A stretch of 13,759 bases of DNA from an uncultured Ruminococcus sp. GTDB taxonomy: Bacteria; Bacillota; Clostridia; Oscillospirales; Acutalibacteraceae. The notes under the pieces are model-generated. The model worked only from the letters and a program-made list of their open reading frames with translations. It was not told where the DNA came from and did no database searches. The first letter of the stretch is position 1. Every line of letters starts with the position of its first letter. The stretch spans positions 1-13,759 of the forward strand of contig CAJUGO010000027.1 of NCBI GenBank assembly GCA_910585865.1, in the 5' to 3' direction. Positions 1 to 6,574 of this stretch are shown one piece after another. The position numbers and the translations under genes were made by a program.

Positions 1-55
1 GAGCGCATGACTGTTAATCATGATGTCACTGGTTCGAGCCCAGTTGGGGGAGCCA
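1..55 (+). tRNA. tRNA-Asn (GTT), 3' part
   Basis: This is the 3' two thirds of a tRNA gene; its 5' part lies before the window. The anticodon stem pairs 6-10 (CATGA) with 18-22 (TCATG) around the loop CTGTTAA, placing anticodon GTT at 13-15 (Asn). The T arm pairs 28-32 (ACTGG) with 40-44 (CCAGT) around TTCGAGC. The 3' acceptor strand is 45-51, the discriminator G is 52, and CCA is encoded at 53-55. tRNA 3' ends are common integration sites, but I see no second copy of this end in the window, so a role as an attachment site is only a possibility. Confidence 0.93.
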
Positions 56-90
56 AAAAGCAGTACACAAAGTGTACTGCTTTTCTTTTT
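56..90 (+). terminator. Rho-independent terminator after tRNA-Asn
   Basis: A perfect 13-bp stem (56-68 with 72-84, core GCAGTACAC/GTGTACTGC) closes a 3-base loop and is followed by a T-rich run at 81-91. It starts right after the tRNA CCA, so it should end the tRNA transcript and insulate the next gene. Confidence 0.9.
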
Positions 91-93
91 TGC

Positions 94-122
94 TTGAAAA
101 ATACACCTCGTTATGTTAAAAT
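94..122 (+). promoter_or_regulatory. Probable sigma-A promoter of the tcmP-DUF5131 cassette
   Basis: TTGAAA at 94-99 and TAAAAT at 117-122 are separated by 17 bases, and a TG at 114-115 gives an extended -10. Transcription would start near 129, about 30 bases before the chosen start codon at 162. It lies just after the tRNA terminator, so the cassette appears to have its own promoter. Confidence 0.7.
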
Positions 123-161
123 GGTTCACACATATATATTAATGTGAATGGAGGTTTTAGT

Positions 162-1373
162 ATGCCAGCATATTCGGCAACAACTGATAATTTTTTTGAT
201 GAGCAAAAAGAAAAATCGAAAGTTAAAACTGAGATTGTTATTAATTTTCTTAATATATATCTTAATATTATTTCTAATTCTAAGTGGACAAAAGGGAAGG
301 ATATATATTATATAGATTTATTTTCTGGTCCCGGTGTTTATAAAGATGGTGTTTCTTCTACTCCTATTGAGATAATGAATATGCTTGAAAATATGAAAGA
401 TAGGGTAGCAGCAAACAAAGTACATTTGGTTTTTAATGATGAGAATCGAGAATTTGTAAACTGTTTGAATGAAAAAATAAGAACACATAGTTACTATAAA
501 TCAATTATTCATAAACCAATAATAACTAACGAACATGTTTGTGATTTTAATCTTCAGCCTTATTTGATTTCTGGATCTCCTATTTTTTCTTTTATTGATC
601 CTTGGGGATATAAAGATATTAGCACAAATTTAATTTGGAGCCTTGTTAAACCAATAGGTTCAGATTGTATTTTGTTTTTTAATTCAAATAGAATTCTTCA
701 AGATTTGTCAAAACCTAATCATTATGATGATATGAAAGATTTGTTTGGTGTTGAATATTCAAATGCTTTAAGTTTTCAGAAGAATAAAGAAATGAGACAA
801 AATAGAAAGGCTGATTTGTTATTAGAGTTCTTTATTAAAAATTTGTATTGTAAGATAAAATCTGAGTACTCTAATTATTCAAAGTCTTATAAATTGTTTG
901 CTTTACCCTTTACTTTTTTAAAAGATGATAGTGTTAAAACAAGTCATCAAATTGTACTTTTGACTAAAAATCATAAGGCTATCTTAGAAATGAAAAAAGT
1001 TATGGTTAAAAAAAGTAATAACAATGCTAAAGAATTTATGTTTGATAGTAAGAAGGTCGGATATCTTTCTTTTTTTACAAGGGAAGATGATGTAAGTGAA
1101 AATTTTAGAAAATTAATTACTGATATGTTAAAAATAGATAAATCTTTATTCAATAAAACTTTTACCTGTGAAAGTCTATTAGAGTACATAGATAGATATT
1201 CTATGAGTGTATCTTTTTCCGTAACCTCTTATACTTTGAATGATGTAAAAAAGCAAATTGAATCACTTGATAATCTTGGATTAATTGATGTGCAAGACAT
1301 TGAAGGAAAAACAATTAGAAAACGTATTCCAGATAAACGAGAGTTCAAATTTAGCAAAAAAATATTGGAGTAG
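162..1373 (+). CDS. tcmP: Three-Cys-motif partner protein (TcmP family)
   Basis: This 403-residue protein is of the TcmP type, a family named for sitting beside a three-Cys-motif (DUF5131/Gp37-like) gene, as here. The fold appears methyltransferase-like. DLFSGPG at residues 52-58 resembles a SAM-binding motif I, FNDEN at 91-95 ends a second beta strand, and DPWGY at 146-150 sits where DNA methyltransferases carry DPPY. The C-terminal part is lysine-rich, with a possible winged-helix region from about 330. I chose ATG 162 because GGAGG at 150-154 lies 7 bases upstream; an in-frame GTG at 144 lacks such a site. The next gene starts 5 bases after the stop, so the two are likely co-translated. 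Codon use is strongly AT-rich, unlike the ICE-type genes downstream, suggesting separate acquisition. The biochemical role is not established to my knowledge; nucleic-acid modification or repair is inference. Confidence 0.85.
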   Translation: MPAYSATTDNFFDEQKEKSKVKTEIVINFLNIYLNIISNSKWTKGKDIYYIDLFSGPGVYKDGVSSTPIEIMNMLENMKDRVAANKVHLVFNDENREFVNCLNEKIRTHSYYKSIIHKPIITNEHVCDFNLQPYLISGSPIFSFIDPWGYKDISTNLIWSLVKPIGSDCILFFNSNRILQDLSKPNHYDDMKDLFGVEYSNALSFQKNKEMRQNRKADLLLEFFIKNLYCKIKSEYSNYSKSYKLFALPFTFLKDDSVKTSHQIVLLTKNHKAILEMKKVMVKKSNNNAKEFMFDSKKVGYLSFFTREDDVSENFRKLITDMLKIDKSLFNKTFTCESLLEYIDRYSMSVSFSVTSYTLNDVKKQIESLDNLGLIDVQDIEGKTIRKRIPDKREFKFSKKILE

Positions 1374-1378
1374 GTAAT

Positions 1379-2053
1379 ATGTCATTAAAATCTAAAATTG
1401 AATGGACCGAAGCTTCATGGAACCCAATTACAGGTTGCTCTAAAATATCTGACGGCTGTGTAAATTGTTATGCTGCTCGTTTGGCTAAAAGATTAAAAGC
1501 AATGCATAATCCTCGTTATATAAATGAATTTGATGTTACAGTACATGAAGATCTAATAGATGAACCTAAAAAATGGAAAAAGCCATTAAAAATATTTGTG
1601 AATTCTATGTCAGATATATTTCATGATGATGTACCAGATGAAATTATTTTGAGAATATTCAAAACTATGAATGAATGTCCTCAACATCAATTTCAAGTAT
1701 TAACAAAGCGTCCCGAAAGATTAGCAATTTTGAATTCCATGATTAATTGGACAAATAATATTTGGTTAGGTGTCACAGTTGAAAATAATAAGTATATTAA
1801 TAGAGTTGATTTTTTGCGTGAATGTGATGCTTATATTAAATTTATTTCTGCTGAGCCTTTGTTATCTGAACTCACAGATATTAATTTACAAAATATTGAT
1901 TGGATAATTGTAGGTGGAGAATCAGGACCTGGAGCAAGAAATATTGATAGAAAGTGGGTTTTGGACCTGTTAAACAAAGCTAGAAAATCTAACACTGCTT
2001 TCTTTTTTAAACAATGGGGGGAATTAATAAAAAGAAAACGGGAAGATTGTTAA
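1379..2053 (+). CDS. DUF5131 family protein (Gp37/Gp68-like, three-Cys motif), C-terminus frameshifted
   Basis: The 224-residue frame shows the family's N-terminal pattern IEWTEASWNPITGC with Cys20, Cys27 and Cys30 (CX6CX2C). These probably bind a metal or Fe-S cluster, as in the radical-SAM-like enzymes this family has been compared with. Other typical stretches follow: NSMSDIFHDDVP, VLTKRPERL, WLGVTVEN, FISAEPLL, GGESGPGAR and FFFKQWG. After FKQWG the frame departs into ELIKRKREDC. Adding one G to the six-G run at 2016-2021 restores GGINKKKTGRLLNGRTYDEY, the conserved family tail, with a stop at 2086-2088. The gene as sequenced therefore carries a one-base deletion costing the last ~20 residues. 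The ribosome site is GGAG at 1367-1370, inside the end of tcmP. The two products probably act together; the substrate is unknown. Confidence 0.85.
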   Translation: MSLKSKIEWTEASWNPITGCSKISDGCVNCYAARLAKRLKAMHNPRYINEFDVTVHEDLIDEPKKWKKPLKIFVNSMSDIFHDDVPDEIILRIFKTMNECPQHQFQVLTKRPERLAILNSMINWTNNIWLGVTVENNKYINRVDFLRECDAYIKFISAEPLLSELTDINLQNIDWIIVGGESGPGARNIDRKWVLDLLNKARKSNTAFFFKQWGELIKRKREDC

Positions 2054-2103
2054 ATGGAAGAACATATGATGAATATCCAAATAAATAATGATAAAATATT
2101 TAC

Positions 2104-2133
2104 AGTCGAAATTATTTAGCGGTAATTTCGACT
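2104..2133. terminator. Perfect hairpin after the tcmP-DUF5131 cassette
   Basis: AGTCGAAATTA (2104-2114) pairs exactly with TAATTTCGACT (2123-2133) around an 8-base loop, followed only by ATTTGTT. The 11-bp stem just past the restored DUF5131 stop fits a terminator or a 3' mRNA-stabilising hairpin. The weak T tract lowers confidence in termination. Confidence 0.5.
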
Positions 2134-2141
2134 ATTTGTTG

Positions 2142-2182
2142 GCAATCGTTTTAATTTTATGAATTAGAACGGTTGCTTTTTT
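2142..2182 (+). terminator. Terminator-like hairpin before the small ICE gene
   Basis: GCAATCGTTTTAATT (2142-2156) pairs with AATTAGAACGGTTGC (2162-2176), with two mismatched or wobble positions, followed by six T at 2177-2182. It lies about 30 bases before the next start codon. The same hairpin, T run and ribosome-site layout recurs before later genes in this block. Confidence 0.65.
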
Positions 2183-2213
2183 ATTTGTAAAAAAATTTGA
2201 AAGGATGATTGAT

Positions 2214-2371
2214 ATGTATTTTACTGATACACATGAACTCAGGAAGTTTGAACGAGAGATGCGCAGAAGCCTAATTTTGACAGGCGCAATTATAACTGTG
2301 GTGAAAATGAGATCGCACACTTCTCTGACAACAAAAAACTTAACACAAACAGAAAAAATGACGGAGGTTGA
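2214..2371 (+). pseudogene. Small unknown ICE-type gene, frameshifted
   Basis: I chose ATG 2214 because GAAAGG at 2199-2204 lies about 9 bases upstream. The first frame gives MYFTDTHELRKFEREMRR and then becomes hydrophobic and atypical. Moving to the -1 frame at about 2268-2270 gives the hydrophilic continuation PNFDRRNYNCGENEIAHFSD, ending NTNRKNDGG with TGA at 2369-2371, inside the ribosome site of the next start. I infer that a single-base deletion near 2269 broke the gene; the ancestral product was about 52 residues. Unrepaired, the first frame runs to 2429. I do not recognise the family or know its function. Confidence 0.5.
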
Positions 2372-2375
2372 TTTT

Positions 2376-2429
2376 ATGACAATAAAAATCAGGAGTCCTA
2401 CTAATGGATATTGCTTGAATCTAAACTAA
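2376..2429 (+). CDS. Very short ORF (17 codons), unknown
   Basis: ATG 2376 is preceded by a strong GGAGG at 2363-2367 with 8-base spacing, so ribosomes should start here. The frame, MTIKIRSPTNGYCLNLN, stops at 2427-2429. The good ribosome site with so short a product suggests a leader peptide or the residue of a longer gene cut short by deletion. There is no recognisable family. Confidence 0.3.
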   Translation: MTIKIRSPTNGYCLNLN

Positions 2430-2448
2430 ATAAATTGGAGATGATAAC

Positions 2449-2766
2449 TTGAACGAATATGAAAGACAACGCAGAATCGCTGAAAGCACAAAGAAATTGT
2501 ATCCGCCGGGGACGAGGATTGAGCTTATCAGTATGAAAGACCCTTACGCACCTGTTCCGGCAGGTACAAGAGGAACGGTTAAATTCGTTGATTCAATAGG
2601 AACGATATTCCCCGAGTGGGACAATGGTCGTTCACTTGGAGTAGTGCCCGGAGAGAACTCATTCAGAAAGCTCACACAGGAAGAAATCGAAGCAGAAAAC
2701 CAATCTGAATCAGAAGTTGAAGATAAAGCTCCTGATGAGGATAACGGAATGACAATGAAAATGTGA
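2449..2766 (+). CDS. DUF4314 domain protein
   Basis: This small 105-residue acidic protein belongs to the DUF4314 type seen in Firmicute conjugative elements. The diagnostic core is YPPGTRIELISMKDPYAPVP, then GTRGTVKFVD, a WDNGRSLGVV stretch and SFRKLT at about residues 18-75, probably an SH3-like beta barrel. The tail from about 76 is Glu/Asp-rich and probably disordered. The start is TTG 2449, preceded by TTGGAG at 2435-2440; there is no better in-frame start, and the N-terminus MNEYERQRR fits the family. It lies 39 bases before the cytosine methyltransferase gene and was probably co-transcribed with it. The frame is intact. The molecular function is unknown. Confidence 0.85.
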   Translation: MNEYERQRRIAESTKKLYPPGTRIELISMKDPYAPVPAGTRGTVKFVDSIGTIFPEWDNGRSLGVVPGENSFRKLTQEEIEAENQSESEVEDKAPDEDNGMTMKM

Positions 2767-2805
2767 GAAGGAATTTTTAATATTCTGAATTTGGTTGGAT
2801 GACAT

Positions 2806-4020
2806 ATGCCAATCAAATTTTTTGATATGTTTGCAGGCATAGGCGGTTTCCGTTCGGGGCTTGAAGCCATAGGCGGTTTTGAGTGCATCGGATACTGCGA
2901 AATCGACAAGTATGCAAAGCAGGCATATGAAGCAATGTATGATACCAGAGGTGAACTTTACTTTGATGACGCAAGAAAAATTGTACCCGAACAGTTACCC
3001 GATTTCGACCTTCTTCTGGGCGGGTTCCCCTGTCAATCGTTCAGCATCGCAGGAGCAAGAAAAGGATTTGATGACACAAGAGGAACGCTGTTTTTCGAGA
3101 TTGCTCGAATTGCTGCCGTTAAAAAACCTAGGTATCTCTTCCTCGAAAATGTTCCCGGATTGCTTAACCATGACTCAGGCAGGACATTTGAAACAATCCT
3201 CCATACGCTGGATGACTTGGGGTATGATGTGTGCTGGCAGGTACTTAACAGCAAAAATTTCGGAGTTCCCCAGTCACGAAATCGGGTGTTCATTATCGGA
3301 TATCTTAGAGGACAATGTGCCGGAGAAGTACTATCTTTCACGCAAACAAGCGGAAAAGCTCTTGTACAAGAAAAGCCAACACAAGGTGAGCGAATCTACT
3401 CATCAAAAGGACTCAGCTGTACACTTACAAGTGGTTCGGGCGGTTTCGGCGGTCATTCGGGACTTTATCTCATTGAAGATCCTGAAAACTTTGGATTGCC
3501 GATAAAATCTAAGACCAAAGACGGTTATCAGATCGCATATCCCGGTGACAGCATTGATACTGCTTTTTCGGGACAAAATTCAAGGCGTGGAAGAGTCGGC
3601 AATCAGAGGGCACATACTCTGACAACTTCTGCAACGCAGGCGTATTATTTCATCGACCTGAACCCCGATCCGAAGCTGACAGAGATTGCAAGGTGCATAA
3701 CTGCAAGACACGATTCAGGAATCAGTAAACGCAAGGCTGAGCATTCGGGAGTTTTTGTTGAAAGCACGGATTTTACAGATGATGAAAAATTCGCAGTTGC
3801 TTTTGTTGAGCCAAACAGAGAAGTTCATATCGGCAGAATCAGAAAGCTCACTCCGAGGGAGTGCTGGAGATTACAAGGCTTCACAGACGATCAGTTCGAC
3901 AAAGCAAAAGCGACAGGACTATCCGACAGCAGGCTCTATAAGATGGCAGGAAATGCTGTGACAGTAAATGTAATTTCTGAAATCGGGAAGATTATCAAAA
4001 AAGTAAATGATAAAAATTAA
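2806..4020 (+). CDS. dcm: DNA (cytosine-5-)-methyltransferase
   Basis: This complete 404-residue C5-methyltransferase transfers a methyl group from S-adenosylmethionine to cytosine in a specific DNA sequence. All main motifs are present in order: I, FDMFAGIGGF (6-15); IV, GGFPCQSFS with catalytic Cys76; VI, ENVPG (114-118); VIII, QSRNR (156-160); IX, RKLTPRECWRLQGF (346-359); X, GNAVTVNV (382-389). The target-recognition region lies between about 170 and 340, and its sequence specificity cannot be read by eye. No restriction endonuclease gene is next to it, so it looks like an orphan enzyme of an ICE, useful for protecting the element from host restriction. The ribosome site before ATG 2806 is weak (GGTTGGATG at 2793-2801). 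It is the largest unbroken gene in this accessory block. Confidence 0.95.
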   Translation: MPIKFFDMFAGIGGFRSGLEAIGGFECIGYCEIDKYAKQAYEAMYDTRGELYFDDARKIVPEQLPDFDLLLGGFPCQSFSIAGARKGFDDTRGTLFFEIARIAAVKKPRYLFLENVPGLLNHDSGRTFETILHTLDDLGYDVCWQVLNSKNFGVPQSRNRVFIIGYLRGQCAGEVLSFTQTSGKALVQEKPTQGERIYSSKGLSCTLTSGSGGFGGHSGLYLIEDPENFGLPIKSKTKDGYQIAYPGDSIDTAFSGQNSRRGRVGNQRAHTLTTSATQAYYFIDLNPDPKLTEIARCITARHDSGISKRKAEHSGVFVESTDFTDDEKFAVAFVEPNREVHIGRIRKLTPRECWRLQGFTDDQFDKAKATGLSDSRLYKMAGNAVTVNVISEIGKIIKKVNDKN

Positions 4021-4076
4021 ATAACAACAAATAATATCAATCGTTCCGAACGACTGGTATTGGTTTTCATATATAA

Positions 4077-4114
4077 GCTGTTGGTTGAGTTAAAAACTTA
4101 ATCAACGGCTTTTT
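4077..4114 (+). terminator. Terminator after dcm
   Basis: GCTGTTGGTTGAGTT (4077-4091) pairs along all 15 positions, with a few G-T pairs, to AACTTAATCAACGGC (4095-4109) over an AAA loop, followed by TTTTT. It sits about 40 bases before the adenine methyltransferase start. Outer arms AATATCAATCG (4033-4043) and CGATTGATATT (4128-4138) are also perfectly complementary and could enclose it. Confidence 0.75.
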
Positions 4115-4151
4115 GTCATTTCAGGGGCGATTGATATTCCGAATTGGAGTG

Positions 4152-5175
4152 ATGAATATCAAAACCCCTGTGAGTTGGATGGGCAACAAAACATCCATCC
4201 TTCATATTTTGTATGCCCTGTTCCCTCTGAATTACGAAAGGTATATTGAACGCTGTACTTTTAGGCAAGAAAAAGCCTGATAAAATGGAGGTTTACAATG
4301 ATTTTAACCATAATCTTGTAAACCTGTTTCGCTGTATGCGTGACAGACCTATGGCGTTCATTAAAGAGCTTGGATTTTATCCGCTTAATTCAAGGGATGA
4401 TTTCAATGTCATAAAGGACTTTTTTAAACAAGAAAACTTTGACGATAAGTACCTTAATGAGAAATTGGAACTGACGAAGATCATCCTTCCTGACTTGAAA
4501 GCAGAAGAAATCATAGAATTGTATATAAAAATGAAACAGGACTATGACTTGCGCAGAGCAGTAATGTTTCTTAAACTCTTACGATACAGCTATTCAAGCG
4601 GAGGAAAATCCTTTGCCTGTCAGCCATTTTCATTAGTGAGCCTTTTTCAACTGATAGAGCAAGTCGGCAAAAGACTTGAAAATACTGTGATTGAAAATCA
4701 AGATTTTGAAGTACTGATAAAGCATTACGACCGAGATAATTCCTTTTTCTACTGCGATCCGCCTTACTATTCAAGTGAGTATGTTTATCAGTGCGGTTTC
4801 ACTTGGGATGACCATCTGAGGCTGAAAAACACACTTGCAAATTCAAAGGGCAAATGGCTTGTATCGTACAATGATTGTAAAGAAATCCGCAATTTATATG
4901 AGGGTTACTCATTCTTTGATTTCACAAGGCTTCACAATATGAAACAGCGAATCAACGCAGGCGAGCAATTCCCCGAACTGCTAATCAGCAACTACGATAT
5001 GTATGAAAGGCAGAGAAACAAGCCGTTACAGTTGAGCCTGCTTGATTTAACCAAGTATTGTCGCAGTTTCTACAATAGGAGTAAGAAAAGAAAAAGAATT
5101 ATTCTTAAACGGATATTACGAAATGTTGCGCAAAATAAATCCCAGTGCTATAATTTGTTACGGAGAAACATTTGA
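4152..5175 (+). pseudogene. D12-class N6-adenine DNA methyltransferase, broken
   Basis: From ATG 4152 the frame reads MNIKTPVSWMGNKTSILHIL and on to ERYIE, then ends at a TGA. The family continues in another frame from 4252 as AVLLGKKKPDKMEVYNDFNH. The expected PFGGSG, the SAM-binding FxGxG motif, is missing at 4251, consistent with loss of 17 bases. The rest is typical: FLKLLRYSYSS, FACQPFS, the catalytic DPPY (4756-4767) and SYNDC, to about 5047 (QLSLLD). Beyond that, the open frame to 5175 is a basic tail unlike the family, because a deletion joined this gene to an internal part of the next one. A TTG at 4246 could start the downstream frame, but the product would lack the SAM loop, so it should be inactive. 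Confidence 0.85.
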
Positions 5176-5626
5176 TGAAATGAAAGGCAATATAATTGCT
5201 GTTGATTATGCGAGTACAAACAACTTAAAGCCGTCGAAAGCGTATTTTGTTCATAAGACTTATTTTTTTGATGGTATTATGAATAAAGGAATCGGAGGTG
5301 GGAGCGGTTCTACTGGTTCTGCAAATATTTCGGGCTTTCCGGAGAATGTCAGAACATCGTATAGCAAATATCAGGATAGCGGTTGGAAGAGTAATTATAA
5401 CGGTCAAACACCAGGTACAAAAGCTGGTAGAAAATTTGAAAACAATCCACCTAAATTACCGGTTAAGGATGAAAATGGTAATAAGTTAAGTTATCGGGAA
5501 TTTGATGTTAATAACAAATTACCTGGACAAACAAGAGATAGCGAAAGATTTGTAGTTGATAACAACGGTAGAGTTTACTACTCATCTGATCTTTACAATA
5601 CTTTTATTGAAATTACAGGGGACTGA
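5051..5626 (+). pseudogene. 5'-truncated DUF4417 protein with barnase-type RNase C-terminus
   Basis: The frame opens just after the methyltransferase remnant with PSIVAVSTIGV and LRKINPSAIICYGETF, matching the C-terminal part of DUF4417 proteins; the start and first half of that gene are gone. The first usable ATG is 5123, without a ribosome site. A Gly/Ser linker (GGGSGSTGS) leads to a barnase/RNase N1-like domain: YREFDVNN (barnase YREADINY), RDSER (barnase RNSDR) and SSDLYNTF (barnase TTDHYQTF). Numbered from 5123, the catalytic base Glu126 and Arg138/Arg142 are kept, but the catalytic His is Leu157 (CTT at 5591-5593, one base from CAT). The architecture suggests a polymorphic toxin whose RNase is now both separated from its normal start and catalytically dead. 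The immunity gene follows 5 bases later. Confidence 0.8.
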
Positions 5627-5631
5627 GAAAT

Positions 5632-6039
5632 ATGCAAAATAAAATTTTAAAAGTAACAAGAGCAGAGTACAAAAATATTAAATCTAAAATTGATTCAAAA
5701 GGAACTTATTTGGTTGAAATCGACGGCGGAGAAATTCCTAATGTAAGTAGCTTTTTTGAGAAAGTTGAAGAACTATATAACTTTCACACTTTAAACGGAA
5801 CTTGGGGTAAAAACTGGTCGGCTTTTGATGATTTAATGACTGACTTGGATTGGTTAGACTACGACAAGCATATTATAGCCATACACTCATATGATTTGTT
5901 GTTTTCTGACAAACCGGAAGCAAGGAAAATACTTATGAAATATTTAAAAGATTCTATATTGCCGTTTTGGGAAGAAGATGTGTTAAGTACTGTAGTTGAC
6001 GGAAAGAGAAAAGAATTTACCGTCTATCTTATTAAATAA
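5632..6039 (+). CDS. Barstar-family RNase inhibitor (immunity protein)
   Basis: This complete 135-residue acidic protein has the barstar pattern. LVEIDGGEI at 27-35 is the first beta strand, followed by a helix (SSFFEKVEELY) and the signature GKNWSAFDDLMTDL at 59-72, which aligns with barstar YGENLDALWDCL. The equivalent of barstar Asp39 is kept (Asp67), while the position of Asp35 appears to be Ser63. Barstar proteins block barnase-type RNases by covering the active site, which fits the RNase domain directly upstream; the two stop and start 5 bases apart. It is about 45 residues longer than classic barstar. The gene is intact although its toxin partner is degraded, so it may be a relic or protect against related toxins. 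AGGGGA at 5615-5620 serves as the ribosome site. Confidence 0.8.
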   Translation: MQNKILKVTRAEYKNIKSKIDSKGTYLVEIDGGEIPNVSSFFEKVEELYNFHTLNGTWGKNWSAFDDLMTDLDWLDYDKHIIAIHSYDLLFSDKPEARKILMKYLKDSILPFWEEDVLSTVVDGKRKEFTVYLIK

Positions 6040-6128
6040 TCTACTACCAAAGCATTGGCATAGCTCCAAGCGATTTATCATTCAATGTAATTGCAGAAAA
6101 CAACAAAATATATGTAGTTTACTGCTAA
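6036..6128 (+). pseudogene. C-terminal gene remnant, unknown
   Basis: A frame with no start codon opens at 6036 and reads YYQSIGIAPSDLSFN, then VIAENNKIYVVYC, with TAA at 6126-6128. The composition and the close fit to the following terminator look like the last ~28 codons of a real gene whose 5' part was deleted when it joined the end of the barstar gene. The family is not recognised. Confidence 0.35.
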
Positions 6129-6140
6129 GTAAAGTTCAGA

Positions 6141-6170
6141 CAGCACTCTTAATCGGGTGCTGTTATTTTT
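6141..6170 (+). terminator. Terminator before the conserved small gene
   Basis: CAGCAC (6141-6146) pairs with GTGCTG (6157-6162) around a 10-base loop, followed by TTATTTTTTT. It lies about 20 bases before the ribosome site of the next gene. Confidence 0.65.
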
Positions 6171-6188
6171 TTGAAAGGAATGATCTCA

Positions 6189-6540
6189 ATGAAAATAAAC
6201 CAAATAACTCTAACAGATCTCCGCCGTATGAACGGCAGGGAAGGACTCATTTTACAGGGCTGTGGCGGTGAAACACAGGAATGGGTGGATGGCATCAATA
6301 AAATGCTCACGGATAAGGGAATACTTCTTGACGATACAAAATTTGAAAATGTTTCTGTCTTCCAAAATGACGGCGTTACCTGTATTCTCTATCCCTTTGA
6401 AGATGTACACCTTGACATCGGTAGCTTGCAATGTGGCGATTGCAGACACTTGGCTGTCCGATTATGTGGACAACAGGCTGGGCGGTTTTGAACCTGAACA
6501 GACTGATGATATAGATGAAGGGCAGGCGATGAGGTTATGA
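6189..6540 (+). pseudogene. Conserved small ICE-associated gene of unknown function, frameshifted twice
   Basis: ATG 6189 has GAAAGGA at 6173-6179 about 9 bases upstream. The product starts MKINQITLTDLRRMNGREGL and continues through LILQGCGGE, EWVDGINKML and YPFEDVHLDIG in one frame. Near 6423 the conserved LAMWRLQT is in the -1 frame (GGTAGCTT where GGTAAGCTT is expected). TWLSDYVDNRLGGFEPEQ is then in a third frame from about 6448, ending at TGA 6538-6540. Two deletions, one base and about 19 bases, explain this. The overlapping open frames 6171-6491 and 6262-6540 are pieces of one broken gene. I recognise the sequence as a small protein of Firmicute conjugative elements from memory only; its function is unknown. 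Confidence 0.7.
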
Positions 6541-6574
6541 TTTACTTTATCTGAAAACAGAATATTTTATCAAC

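Noticed and set aside
1..55. tRNA-Asn 3' end as an attachment site with a partner copy
   Set aside because: No second copy of the tRNA 3' end was found by eye in the window, so integration here is not shown.
2544..2909. Open - strand frame of 121 codons opposite DUF4314 and the start of dcm
   Set aside because: It overlaps two genes with clear family matches, has no ribosome site, and its composition is that expected of an antisense shadow.
2879..3505. Open + frame of 208 codons inside dcm
   Set aside because: The dcm frame carries all catalytic motifs across this stretch; the alternative frame has no recognisable domain or ribosome site.
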